A stretch of 64,000 nt of DNA, from the NCBI RefSeq assembly GCF_050003625.1, contig NC_134398.1, positions 27,125,211 through 27,189,210 on the forward strand, read 5' to 3'. Positions 1-10,542 of this stretch are shown here, piece by piece. The notes under the pieces are model-generated. The model had not been told where the DNA came from, did not search any database, and worked only from the letters and a program-made list of their open reading frames with translations. The DNA is from Haematobia irritans (lineage: Eukaryota; Arthropoda; Insecta; Diptera; Muscidae). The stretch's first letter is position 1; every line of letters starts with the position of its first letter. The translations under genes and the position numbers were made by a program.

Positions 1-59
1 AGTTATTGTAGATTTTGCAAAATATTCCTCTACAACTACGAGGTACTTTACAAATTTTT

Positions 60-226
60 ATAGCTATAAAATTTTTTAACATAATAGACATAAAATTTTG
101 AGAAAAATGTCTATAGAAATACAATTTTGACAAAATTGTCTATAGAAATAAAATTTTGAGAACATTTTCCATAGAACTACAATATTGTCGAAATTTTCTA
201 AAATTTTGACAAATTTTCTATAGAAA
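60..226 (+). repeat. 29-bp tandem array, sense
   Basis: About six degenerate units built on AAAATTTTGA and TTTCTATAGAAATA. The array is cut by the SINE that follows; the same array resumes beyond it, so it predates the SINE. Confidence 0.85.
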
Positions 227-238
227 TAAAATTTTGAC

Positions 239-590
239 GGGAGCCACCGTGGTGCAATGGTTAGCATGCCCGCCTTGCATACACAAGGTCGTGGGTTCGA
301 TTCCTGCTTCGACCGAACACCAAAAAGTTTTTCAGCGGTGGATTATCCCACCTCAGTAATGCTGGTGACATTTCTGAGGGTTTCAAAGCTTCTCTAAGTG
401 GTTTCACTGCAATGTGGAACGCCGTTCGGACTCGGCTATAAAAAGGAGGTCCCTTGTCATTGAGCTTAACATGGAATCGGGCAGCACTCAGTGATAAGAG
501 AGAAGTTCACCAATGTGGTATCACAATGGACTGAATAGTCTAAGTGAGCCTGATACATCGGGCTGCCACCTAACCTAACCTAACCTAACC
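239..590 (+). mobile_element. tRNA-derived SINE, full length, CCTAA tail
   Basis: The head looks like a tRNA: an A-box-like TGGTTAGCATGCC and a B box GGTTCGATTCC, the internal RNA polymerase III promoter of tRNA-type SINEs. A ~270-bp body follows, ending in four CCTAA units. The element is bounded by a 12-bp direct repeat TAAAATTTTGAC (227-238 and 591-602), a target-site duplication made when it inserted into the 29-bp array. The body shares its 3' end (TGGACTGAATAGTCTAAGTG and following bases) with the LINE fragment at 26968-28066, which suggests that LINE-type enzymes mobilised it. This is a retroposon, not a functional tRNA gene: no acceptor stem can be formed. Confidence 0.88.
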
Positions 591-602
591 TAAAATTTTG
601 AC

Positions 603-1052
603 AAAATTTTCTATATAAAAATAAAAAAATATATTCTATATAAAAATAAAAAATATATTCTATATAAAAATAAAAATATATAAAAACTCTATATAAAAAT
701 AAAAATATATAAAAATAAAATATCTGAAATAAAATTTTCTATAGTAATAAAATTTTATAAAAATTTTCTATAGAAGTAAAATTTTGACAACATTTTCTAT
801 AGAAATAAAGTGTTGACAAAATTTTCTATATAGAAATAATATTTTGGGAAAATTATCTATATAAAAAAAATTTTGACAAAATTTTCTATAGAAATAAAAT
901 TTTGACATTTATAATCCTGCACTGTAATTATAAGATTTTAATCTTGTTGTGTAGGTACTCAATAAAAATTAAATGAAATAAAATTTTGAGAAAGTTTTCT
1001 ATAGAAATAAAATCTTGAGAAAATTTTCTATAGAAATAAAATTTCCATTTTT
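603..1052 (+). repeat. 29-bp tandem array, sense, with TATA-rich decay
   Basis: The first ~140 bp have decayed into TATATAAAAATAAAA repeats; clearer 29-bp units follow from ~745. A ~65-bp non-repeat insert (910-975) interrupts the array. Confidence 0.8.
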
Positions 1053-1414
1053 TTGTTTTGTTATTGTTGGTTTTGTTCTTTAAGCATTGTTGTTGTTTTT
1101 TATTGCAGCTTAAAACCATACATTGACTAAACTACAAGTGTAGCTTAACCAACAGAGGAGAAGAATGTTTGTCAAATTTATTTGGGCAAAGCCCTATAGA
1201 CTGCAAGATGGTTGGATGGACGCACGTTTCGGAATTACCACATTCCTCATTAGCATTCTCTACTTGCAGCAAAACTATCAACCAATTATCGGAATAAATT
1301 CAGGCAGTTCATTAAACCCAACAATTAACCACACTTGAACCCTCCGAAAAAAGGTTTTGTATGATAGCCGGCTTATGCCGAAATAAATTCAAAACAAACA
1401 TATCTCTTTTCCTA
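1053..1414 (+). mobile_element. Dispersed ~350-bp element (family E), copy 1
   Basis: Family E is named here; it recurs at 2277, 14056, 14750 (partial), 24030 (reverse) and 47742. It opens with a T/G-rich run ending TTTTTTATTGCAG, which resembles a 3' splice site, then GCTTAAAACCATACATTGAC. A 57-codon ORF (1165-1338, starting MFVKFIWAKPYRL) follows, then AATAAA at 1383. I recognise no protein family. The TIR-like foldback of copy 24030 suggests a nonautonomous DNA element. Copy number shows mobility; the class is unknown. Confidence 0.7.
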
Positions 1415-2160
1415 TGAAATTTTGACAAAATTTTCTATAAAAATAAAATTGAAAAAAATATATAGAAATAAAATTTTAAAAATATATTCTATAAAAATAA
1501 AATTAAAAAAATGTCTATAGATATAAAATTAAAAAAAAAAATCTATAGAAATAAAATTAAAAAAAATATATATAGAAATAAAATTTTGACAAAATTTTCT
1601 TTACCAATAAAATTTTAACAAAACTTTCTATAGAAATAAAATTTTGACAAAATTTTCTTTAGCATTAAAATTTTGTCAAAAATTTCTATAGAAATAAAAT
1701 TTTGACAAAAGTTTCTATAAAAATAAAATGTTGACAAAATTTTCTATAGGAATAAAATTTTGACAAAATTTTCTATAGGAATAAAATTTTGACAAAATTT
1801 TCTATAGAAATAAAATTTTGACAAAAGTTTCTATAAAAATAAAATGTTGACAAAATTTTCTATAGGAATAAAATATTCACAAAATTTTATATAGAAATAA
1901 AATTTTGACAACATTTTCTATAGAAATAAAATTTTGACAAAAATTTTTTTAGCATTAAATTTTAGCAAAATTGTCTATAGAAATAAAATTTTGAGAAATT
2001 TTTCTATAGAAATAAAATTTTGACAAAATTTCCCATAGAAATAAACTTTTTACGAAATTTTCTGTAGTAATAAACTTTCATTTTCTATAGAAATAAAATT
2101 TTGAAAAAAAAAATTCTATAGAAATAAAATTTTGACAAAATTTTCTATAGAAATTAAATA
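1415..2160 (+). repeat. 29-bp tandem array, sense
   Basis: About 25 units, some with A-runs replacing the TTTTGAC part. It is part of duplication unit 1 (1060-2276), so variants such as 'gacaaaatttcccatag' recur in the second unit. Confidence 0.88.
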
Positions 2161-2276
2161 TTGTTAAAATTTTCCGCAAATTCAATATGTTTAAAATTTT
2201 TAATATTCGTATCGAATTCAAGGGATTTTTATACAATTGTCGCTAATATGTTTATGATATTACAAATACTGAAATC
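2161..2276 (+). repeat. Partial 3' module of the array family
   Basis: This non-tandem stretch includes GAATTCAAGGGATTTTTATA. It is almost identical to 3251-3366 and is truncated where the next family-E copy begins, marking the junction of the tandem duplication. Confidence 0.75.
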
Positions 2277-2622
2277 GTTATTGTTGGTTTTGTTCTTTAA
2301 GCATTGTTGTTGTTTTTTATTGCAGCTTAAAACCATACATTGACTAAACTACAAGTGTAGCTTAACCAACAGAGGAGAAGAATGTTTGTCAAATTTATTT
2401 GGGCAAAGCCCTATAGACTGCAAGATGGTTGGATGGACGCACGCTTTGGAATTACCACATGCCTCATTAGCATTCTCTACTTGCAGCAAAACTATCAACC
2501 AATTATCGGAATAAATTCAGGCAGTTCATTAAACCCAACAATGAACCACACTTGAACCCTCCGAAAAAAGGTTTTGTATGATAGCCGAAATAAATTCAAA
2601 ACAAACATATCTCTTTTGCTAT
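2277..2622 (+). mobile_element. Dispersed element E, copy 2
   Basis: Nearly identical to copy 1 because both lie in a tandem segmental duplication. The small ORF stays open (2382-2555), with a Phe-to-Cys change after GITT relative to copy 1. A short deletion near 2585 removes a CGGCTTATGCCG hairpin present in copy 1. Confidence 0.72.
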
Positions 2623-3250
2623 GAAATTTTGACAAAATTTTCTATAAAAATAAAATTGAAAAAAATATATAGAAATAAAATTTTAAAAATATATTCTATA
2701 AAAATAAAATTAAAAAAATGTCTATAGATATAAAATTAAAAAAAAATCTATAGAAATAAAATTAAAAAAAAAAATATATATATAGAAATAAAATTTTGAC
2801 AAAATTTTCTTTACCAATAAAATTTTAACAAAACTTTCTATAGAAATAAAATTTTGACAAAATTTTCTATAGGAATAAAATTTTGACAAAATTTTCTATA
2901 GGAATAAAATTTTGACAAAATTTTCTATAGGAATAAAATTTTGACAAAATTTTCTATAGAAATAAAATATTCACAAAATTTTATATAGAAATAAAATTTT
3001 GACAACATTTTCTATAGAAATAAAATTTTGACAACATTTTTTTAGCATTAAATTTTAGCAAAATTGTCTATAGAAATAAAATTTTGAGAAATTTTTCTAT
3101 AGAAATAAAATTTTGACAAAATTTCCCATAGAAATAAAATTTTTACGAAATTTTCTGTAGTTATAAAATTTCATTTTCTATAGAAATAAAATTTTGAAAA
3201 AAAAATTCTATAGAAATAAAATTTTGACAAAATTTTCTATAGAAATAAAA
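2623..3250 (+). repeat. 29-bp tandem array, sense
   Basis: Duplicate of 1415-2160, with about four fewer units; this explains most of the length difference between the two duplication units. Confidence 0.87.
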
Positions 3251-3500
3251 TATTGTTAAAATTTTCCGCAAATTCAATATGTTTAAAATTTTTAATATTC
3301 GTATCGAATTCAAGGGATTTTTATACAATTGTCGCTAATATGTTTATGATATTACAAATACTGAAATAAACTTTTAAAATAAAATAGTAAAATATTTCTT
3401 TCGAAGAAGAACATTTTTTCATACTAACCACAAAATTTTTATAAAAATCTTAATTTTTTTTTTAATTTGGAAGATTTTTATTTGAGTTCTCAAAACATTT
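3251..3500 (+). repeat. 3' module of the array family
   Basis: Non-tandem sequence directly after the sense array: a CAAGGGATTTTTATAC block, an AATATTTCTTTCGAAGAAG block, then CATACTAACCACAAAATTTT. Similar blocks in the same order occur at 29271-29619 (reverse), 36595-37010 and 59441-59815. Confidence 0.65.
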
Positions 3501-4605
3501 TTGTAGGGTGAACTTTGGTTATTATCTCAATAGCTAACCTAAAACACTCAAAATTTCCACTCAAATTAAGCTACAAAATTCTCAAACAAATTTACCCAAA
3601 AAATACGTGTTTAAAAACAGCTCCAAGAAAATGCTCCAGTTGTAAATGTGGTCACAATAAAGAAAATACCAAATAATCTAGTTTATACAAAAATAAAACA
3701 AAAACAAACATAAAAAAAAAACTCAGGAGAATTAAAAAAAAAGAAATAAAAAAATAAATATTTTAATACTTTATATTTCTTACAAAAAAAATAACGAATA
3801 TTCCATAGCAAACATATACATAAATCCCATAACCTAGAAAATTCACAATAAAATACGCAGTGAAATGACGACTTATCTGCTACCAAACAATGATGAAGTG
3901 AATGTGAAAATGTCACCTGAGCAATATAGGCGTGTGAGTCCATGAACTCAAAATCACAAGAAATTCACCCACCAAAGCATAGAGAGTTTTTGTTTTCGCC
4001 GAAATACTAGCAAAATCACTGAGAGAGCAAAACAGCAAAAAAAAAACAGAAGACAACAAAGGATTAAGCTCACTTAGGCATTGACATTTCCGCCAACAAA
4101 GTCATTGTGAACTTTACCTAAAAAATACAACAACAACAAAAAAGACAGACACACTCACAAACACTTGGCCACACATATTCTATAAATCGTAAAAGTGAGA
4201 AAATGTTAACTCATATTTCCAGTGGTAGTTATTGAATATAACAAAAGAGCCAGTGGGAGAGAAAGAGAGTGCAATTAATAGTGAATCACAGAGAGCAAAA
4301 AAAAAAACAAACAAATTAATTGCCTTGCCCATACAAATACTTTGCAAAGAAAATATACTGAGATGTCTATAACCAAAGCTTTGAGAGACAAAAAATGAGA
4401 GGATGAGGATAAAGAAAAGAAAATGTTGAGACCATACAAAACTAAACATAGTGTGTCATTTGTATTCCTCTTCAATAGAATGGACTCCAGGAGCTACTGG
4501 AGAGAATAAAAAAAACATTGAGCTTTCTTTCTCATTACAAGAGGAAAAAATGACTCAAAAATATTTGAACCAAATGACTCAATTTCATATGGAATCGAAT
4601 GTTAA
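3501..4605. other. Low-repeat region upstream of candidate exon
   Basis: No 29-bp units and no recognisable transposon. A-rich and (CAA)n/(CACA)n tracts give short ORFs on both strands (for example 4451-4642), which I regard as chance. It could be the promoter and 5' UTR of the exon that follows, but I see no clear TATA box or initiator. Confidence 0.4.
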
Positions 4606-4701
4606 ATGCCAACAAATAAACCTCCGCAGAAGAATTGTATGAGACTTGCACAGCACATGGGAGAAACTCCAAAACCAAAAATTGTCAATGAAGTTATAGA
4701 G
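4606..4701 (+). CDS. Candidate first coding exon of a host gene (partial, 32 codons)
   Basis: An ATG at 4606 opens a frame of 32 codons (begins MPTNKPPQKNCM, ends PKIVNEVIE) that runs exactly to GAG|GTAAGT at 4701/4702, a full match to the metazoan 5' splice-site consensus. An in-frame TAA lies just upstream (4603-4605), so the ATG is the first in this frame. Further in-frame ATGs occur at 4639 and 4657. Composition is balanced (K, P, N, E), unlike the low-complexity ORFs from the arrays, and no repeat overlaps it. I do not recognise the protein. The downstream exon is not evident in the window, so the intron would be long or the exon spurious. An overlapping ORF in another frame (4451-4642) weakens the case. 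Confidence 0.4.
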
Positions 4702-5979
4702 GTAAGTTGCATTTCCAAACCTTATTTTCGTTTTCCATTTAGGGAAAATTTTAAATAATCTCATCGCTTTTGGGGGAAATTAATTTTTTTTTTACTTTTA
4801 TTTACGAGAGTTTCCTACACTGTTAGAAAAATATGTTTTTCATATGTTCCGATATAAACAAAATGTGTTTCGGGCACGATTTTAAACCACAATATATTTA
4901 AGTGCGAACATGTAATGTTCCTAAACTAACACTAAATGTTTGGGACATCTATGTTAATATGTTAGAATATATTATGTTTGGGGCATCAATGTTTCATAAA
5001 AATCATATGTGTGAATACAAACATATATAAATTTACAAATTTCGACTAAACATACATATGTTGTGATATTTTATTCAAAGCGACAGAGAGAGTATAGAGA
5101 GAAATAGAGATGGAAACCGGGAGAGTTGACGAAAGATATCAATATAACACAGCAAAAGAGTCAAAAGAGAACAATTTCTGTGAAACCGCTTGTATGTTGT
5201 TTCGGAAAACTGTTTTATGATAAGGCCAAAAATTTGATATGTTTAAGTCTAAATATTATTTAATTTGAATAAAGAGAATATACATTCTGAACCAAGAGAA
5301 TAGACATTTGAAAAACAAACAGCTTATGTTTTCGCCTTGAGAGCAGCATTTTATGTATGTGTGGACATGTGTTTTGTTTATCATTTTGGCATTATGGACA
5401 CAATTTTTTTCTTTGTTCGTTAAAAGAAATGAGGGGTCTTCATAAAAATAACGAAAGGGCACTATACTCTTTTTAGTTCCTCTTTATTAAAAAGTAGTCC
5501 ACGAGGAGTTGACGGACACCATCAAATATAAAAGCGGGCATTAAGTTCGAGTTTTACAGCTAAAACAATTTAAAAAGTTTATTTTCTTTAAAATGAATTA
5601 TTAAAGAAAAATAAAAGGAATTTTAGAGCGATGGTGTTAAATGCTAGTAAAAAACTGTTCACTCCTAAATAAATTTATGTTTATATTATAAAATTATGTA
5701 TGTATGTTTATACTCGACTCCACGTTCTTCTTTTGTTAGTTTTTGAATTCCTTCCAAATTTTAAAGTTTTGTACAAAAACAGTTTTTTATTACAAGATTG
5801 TTATTTTTGCAATAAAAAATAATATTTTATCCAAAAATCAGTCAATTTCGTTTATATCAAGCACTGTTACTGACTATAAATCTTTAATAACACACTTTTC
5901 GAAGTTTCATTTAAAAAAATTAATATAGTATAAATATAAATGTGTAAATTAAAAAAAAAAAAAAAAACAACAAAAAAAA

Positions 5980-6057
5980 TGTTCGGTCGGAGCAGGGATT
6001 GAACCCACGACCCTTTGCATGCAAGGCAGACATGCTAACCACTGCTCCACGTGGCAA
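5980..6057 (-). mobile_element. tRNA-like SINE head (fragment)
   Basis: On the minus strand, GTGGTTAGCATGTC (A box) and GGGTTCAATCCCTGC (B box) match the head of the SINE at 239-590, but the body is missing. A poly-A/T run flanks it at 5949-5980. Confidence 0.65.
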
Positions 6058-6170
6058 ACAAATGTATGTTTCTGTTAAATAATGTTATGTTTGCATGGGC
6101 TCGTGGGCGCTGTAAACTATGCTATATAAATGTAACTTAAAACGATAATTATCTACTGGTGACTATAACA

Positions 6171-6247
6171 GCTACGTAGCCCAGTGGATAGTGTGTTGGC
6201 TTACAAACTGTATGGTCCTCGGTTCGATTCTCCGTGCAGGCGAAAGG
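6171..6247 (+). mobile_element. tRNA-like cassette of a different family
   Basis: It contains an A-box-like TAGCCCAGTGGATAG and a B box GGTTCGATTCT (6221-6231) about 33 bp further on. It differs from the main SINE family in the anticodon-arm region. No acceptor-stem pairing was found, so a SINE head is more likely than a real tRNA. Confidence 0.5.
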
Positions 6248-6644
6248 TAAAATTTAAAAAATTTATAAAAGTGAATAATTTCTTCAACATTATTTGTATT
6301 ACAGAGAAAGGTTCCAATAACTAAAAAAATTCGTGGAAGTGAAAATTACGAGTATGTTAGGGAATGAGCACAATCGTGTTTGGGAAAAATTCTTCCAAGC
6401 ATATAATATTTTTGGCTCAAAATGCTTCCAAACATATAATATGTTCACATAAAACAAACATATTAATGTTTCGGCAGTATGCAATAATATATGTGCTTCC
6501 TGCAAAATATGTTTGGAACATATGTTAAAGAAGCGATTTTTTTTGAGCGTGTACTTTTTTCGGGATTAAAGAACAAATCAAAATAATAATCAATGAAAAC
6601 CGCTTTATTGTTTTTCAAAATTAAAGTCTATATACGATTTTTTT

Positions 6645-6888
6645 TCACGGTTTTATTTCTATTGAAAATTTTCTCAAGATTTTATTTCTATAGAAAATTT
6701 TGAACAAAGAAAATTTACTCAACACTTTTATTTCTCTAGAAAATATTGTCAAATTTTATTTCTGTAGAAAATTTTATAACAATTTTATTTCTATTGATAG
6801 TTTTTTTTTTAATTTAATTTCTATAGAAAATTTGCTCAAAACTTTATTTCTATAATAATTTTTCTCAAAATTTTATTTTTATAAAACA
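6645..6888 (-). repeat. 29-bp tandem array, antisense
   Basis: Eight or so units in GTC orientation; interrupted by the Helitron whose 3' CTAG end lies at 6889. Confidence 0.82.
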
Positions 6889-7196
6889 CTAGCGTAACCC
6901 GGCCCGCTTCGCTGCGCTGTGTATTTGGAGGAACATTTTGCGTTAACTTAGTCAACTATATCCTTCGTGCTGAAAACAAATTCGAAAAGATTTGAATTAT
7001 TTTAAACAAATCGGACTACTTGATTTTTCGTTTATAGGTACAAATACGCGGGAGAGGGTGTACCCTTTCCTCCAACTTTTTTTAATAATGTTCTGTAATC
7101 AAGTTGTTGGACAATCTTCTATATTTCTTGTGAATTTTAAGTGTGGTTTGTCAAGGAAAGGTATCCTTTTCCTCAACATATCTGAAAATTAAACAC

Positions 7197-8259
7197 TACA
7201 CACAAAAAAATAACTGCAAATAAATATTAACAACTTTATTTGTATGTAAAATCTGCTGATGCTCAACAAATTTGTCTATTGAATATGAGGCATTTGTTGT
7301 TGAAATGTGTTTGTAGAAGCTTGACAGAGGAAATAATAGAAATATTCTGAATTTTCAACAAATTGTTTTGTTGCGAAAATAGTTGACTGCTATCGATATG
7401 AAAACAAAAACAAAAATACAAGACTGGTTACGCTGAGAATATGTACGAATGCTAAAAGAAGTATGCGAAGAACACCGTTAGAACAAAATGAGGATGAGCA
7501 CATGCACGTGTATGATAGCAAGCAAAGAGCTCACTCATCAGAGAATACAGAAAAGCATTTATAAACGTCTGTGAAAAATTTTTATTTTTCAATTTGGTAG
7601 TTGCTTAAATGTGTTTGTTGTATGAGATAATTATACAAAAACCATATTAATATCGGGATTAGAGTTATTACAATTCTAATTAACTAGAATATATAACACT
7701 GGGCAAAAAGTTGTCAAAATGCTTGCTAGACCATGGACTACTCAAATTTAAAATCGTCATACATTTACAAAACTGAGTATAGGATTTTCGACCCAAATAT
7801 GTTTCCCCGACCAAAAATAACATTTTGGTCATATTCCTTCTTTGTGTGTACTTAACAAAATATCTCCAAAATTGTTCCGGCAATTTTGCAATTACTGTGC
7901 AATTCATAGCATAATTCTGTCAATTTTAATTTAATTTAATTTTTTGTCAATACACCAATAAATTTTACAGGTCATTGAACAAACCACATACAAATTTTCT
8001 CGTTCAAATTCAAAAATATTTGGTGAGGATTAAGCATAACGTTCAACAACAAATATTTTGTAGTGCTGGATGCTCAACAAATTACTTACAAATTATGTTA
8101 TTGAGAATACAAATTATTTGTTGCCTTCTGAATGCAACAACTTTCTTGTAATAATGGTTATTAAAAGTACAAATTAGTTTGTTGCAGGAAAATTAAAAAA
8201 TTTTGTTATTAGTTTTCCAACAAAAGTTATTGGTTCTCAAACTTATTTTTATCTGTGTA
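7197..8259. mobile_element. MITE with TACACA ends, copy A
   Basis: The left end TACACACAAAAAAATAA and right end TTATTTTTATCTGTGTA are imperfect inverted repeats (14 of 17 positions pair). The interior is rich in CAACAAA/TTTGTTG motifs. Almost the whole unit recurs as copy B. No coding capacity was seen. Confidence 0.65.
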
Positions 8260-8889
8260 GAGCTTGTCTGAAACGTTTTCCCTCGAATATTTTCAAAACT
8301 TATCGATTTTTCTAGACTGGATTTAGCATTTTTGCAGCAAAATTAGTACCATTTTATTAATTCTTACTCTTTTTTAAACTATTTGAAAAAAAACGGAAAC
8401 AAAGAATTACCCATTAAACTATTAAAAAACCGAATTAAAAAGCTTCTGCGTAATTAAAATAACTTTGTGAGGACATTTTTGGAAGTGCTTTCAAAGTTGT
8501 GCTTTTAGCTGCTTTATTATAAATTAATTGTCTAGTTATTTTTATAAAATAAAATATTAATTGAATCTATAAGTTCAGTCTATAAATTTTTAGCTATAGA
8601 CCCCCTAGGAAAATTGTCTAGCTACGCTAATGAAGAAAATGTAATGTCCCAAACATAATATGTTCAAAAACTACTCATTGTCGGATAATTGTAAAACCAG
8701 AATACCATTATGTCGCTGAAACCCATGCGATGTAATTTGTACAGTAGAAGTTTACTTTATCATATGATTTACTAAAATCAGTATAAATTACATCAGTCTG
8801 AATACGATCTCTAAAGCATTAATTAATCATTTTAATCAATTCCTAGACATTTGTAATGGTTGAACTTACTTTCATTATATGGAAAATGT
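8260..8889. other. Spacer between the two MITE copies
   Basis: 630 bp of AT-rich sequence without tandem units or recognised ends. 'GTCTAGCTACGCTAATG' near 8618 vaguely resembles a Helitron terminus, but its flanks do not. Confidence 0.4.
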
Positions 8890-10319
8890 AACTTTATTTG
8901 TATGTAAAATCTGCTGATGCTCAACAAATTTGTCTATTGAATATGAGGCATTTGTTGTTGAAATGTGTTTGTAGAAGCTTGACAAATAATAAAAATATTC
9001 TGAATTTTCAACATATTGTTTTGTTGCGAAAATAGTTGACTGTTATCGATATGAAAACAAAAATACAAGACTGGTTACCAGAGAATGAAGCCGCCGAGTC
9101 GCGCAACCGATTTTAGCCGCCGCCGACCAGTTTTTTCCAGCCGAAGCCGCCGCCGAATACATCGACTCATCTGGACTCATAATTAGCCGTCAAGTGATCA
9201 AAAATATTGATTTAAATCAGAAAAACTTATTAATAATTGTTGTATTTTTTGTTAAAATGTTTAACTTTCCACACAAAATCCATCAGTATCATGTTTCTAT
9301 AATAACTTTGCAACCATTTAGCTCAGAAAATGTAAATGAAATGTAAATTTGATTGTAAGTTTGGTTGTACAACTAATCTCATTACCATTCGGATTACTTC
9401 AAATCGATTTTATAATGGATAATTGTCCGCCGCCGACAATTATCCATTATAAAATCATTCTCTGCTGATTACGCGCACATCGCTGAGAACATGTACGAAA
9501 GCTAAAAGAAGTATGCGAAGAATACCGTTAGAACAAAATGAGTTTGAGCACATGCACGTGTATGATAGCAAGCACAGAGCTCATTCATCAGAGAATACAG
9601 AAAAGCATTTATAAATGCTGTGAAAAATTTATATTTTTTAAATTTGGTAGTTTCTTAAATGTGTTTGTTGTATGAGATAATTAATAAAACCGTATTAATA
9701 TCGGGATTAGAGTTATTACAATTCTAATTAACTAGAATATATATCACTGGGCAAAAAGTTTTCAAAATGCTTGCTAGACCCTGGACTACTCAAATTTAAA
9801 ATCGTCATACATTTACAAAACTGAGTATAGGATTTTCGATACAAAAATGTTACATGTTCCCCGTCCAAAAATAGCATTTTGTCATATTCCTTCTCTGTGT
9901 GTACTTAACAAAATATCTCCAAAAATGTTCCGGCGATTTTGCCATTTTGGTGCAATAATTCTGTCAATTTCAATTTAATTTTTTGTCAACACACCAATAA
10001 ATTTGTTACAGGTCATTGATAGACTTCAATAAACCACATACAAATTTTTTCGTTCAAATTCAAAAATATTTGTTGAGGATTAAACATAACGTTCAACAAC
10101 AAATATTTTGTACTGTTGGATGCTCAACAAATTACTTACAAATTATGTTATTGAGAACACAAATTATTTGTTGCCTTCTGATGGTAACGAATGCTAACAA
10201 CTTTTTTGTAGTAATGGTTATTAAAAGTACAAATTAGTTTGTTGCAGGAAAATTAACAAATTTTGTTATTGGTTTCCCAACAAAAGTTATTGGTTCTCAA
10301 ACTTATTTTTATCTGTGTA
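8890..10319. mobile_element. MITE with TACACA ends, copy B (5' truncated)
   Basis: Collinear with copy A from its position ~7228, ending in the same TTATTTTTATCTGTGTA. It lacks the first ~30 bp and carries a 386-bp hAT-like insertion. Copies A and B are in direct orientation, so the pair may come from tandem duplication or unequal exchange after insertion into the Helitron. Confidence 0.65.
9079..9464. mobile_element. hAT-like MITE inside copy B
   Basis: Terminal inverted repeats CAGAGAATGA and TCATTCTCTG are flanked by 8-bp direct repeats CTGGTTAC (9071-9078) and CTGATTAC (9465-9472), one mismatch apart. An 8-bp duplication with CAGAG-type ends is the hAT hallmark. Copy A lacks the insertion at the matching site, confirming the boundaries. 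Unlike its surroundings it is rich in GCCGCCG. A 21-bp perfect hairpin (9407-9427 with 9435-9455, loop CGCCGCC) sits next to the right end. Confidence 0.85.
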
Positions 10320-10542
10320 TATTATCCAATAAATCGGAAAAAGCAAAAGTAGTAAAAAATTTTACCACATTAACATTTGCTAAAATGTAGGAAAATGATG
10401 CACCCTCTACGTTGGCTACCAATTTCATGTAAATTTAAGTTCTTTACTAAAAAGAAGTCTGGCAGAAGCCTGTGCAAAAATCATAAAATTATGTACCGAG
10501 TTCCCATTTACGGACAACCCTCTACTTTCAATTTAAGAAAAA

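Larger units (their letters stand above)
4816..6553. mobile_element. TIR-like nonautonomous element rich in ACATATGTT motifs
   Basis: The left end TACACTGTTAGAAAAA and right end TTTTTTTTGAGCGTGTA form imperfect terminal inverted repeats. Both ends are followed inward by ATATGTT/AACATA motifs (CATATGTTCC at left, GGAACATATG at right). The interior holds a block with a TATA-like AAATATAAAAGCGGGCATT (~5525) and two tRNA-like cassettes in opposite orientation. There is no transposase ORF. No target duplication was found, so the boundaries are approximate. Confidence 0.5.

Noticed and set aside
239..590. CCTAA tail as interstitial telomere sequence
   Set aside because: It is the short 3' tail of each SINE copy, bounded by a target duplication, not an independent telomeric tract.
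4180..4475. Overlapping minus-strand ORFs rich in Phe, Leu and Ser, considered as a membrane protein
   Set aside because: Hydrophobicity results from reading the complement of A-rich DNA; no consistent exon signals.
6171..6247. True tRNA gene
   Set aside because: A and B boxes are present but no complementary acceptor stem or clear anticodon arm was found; it fits a SINE head.
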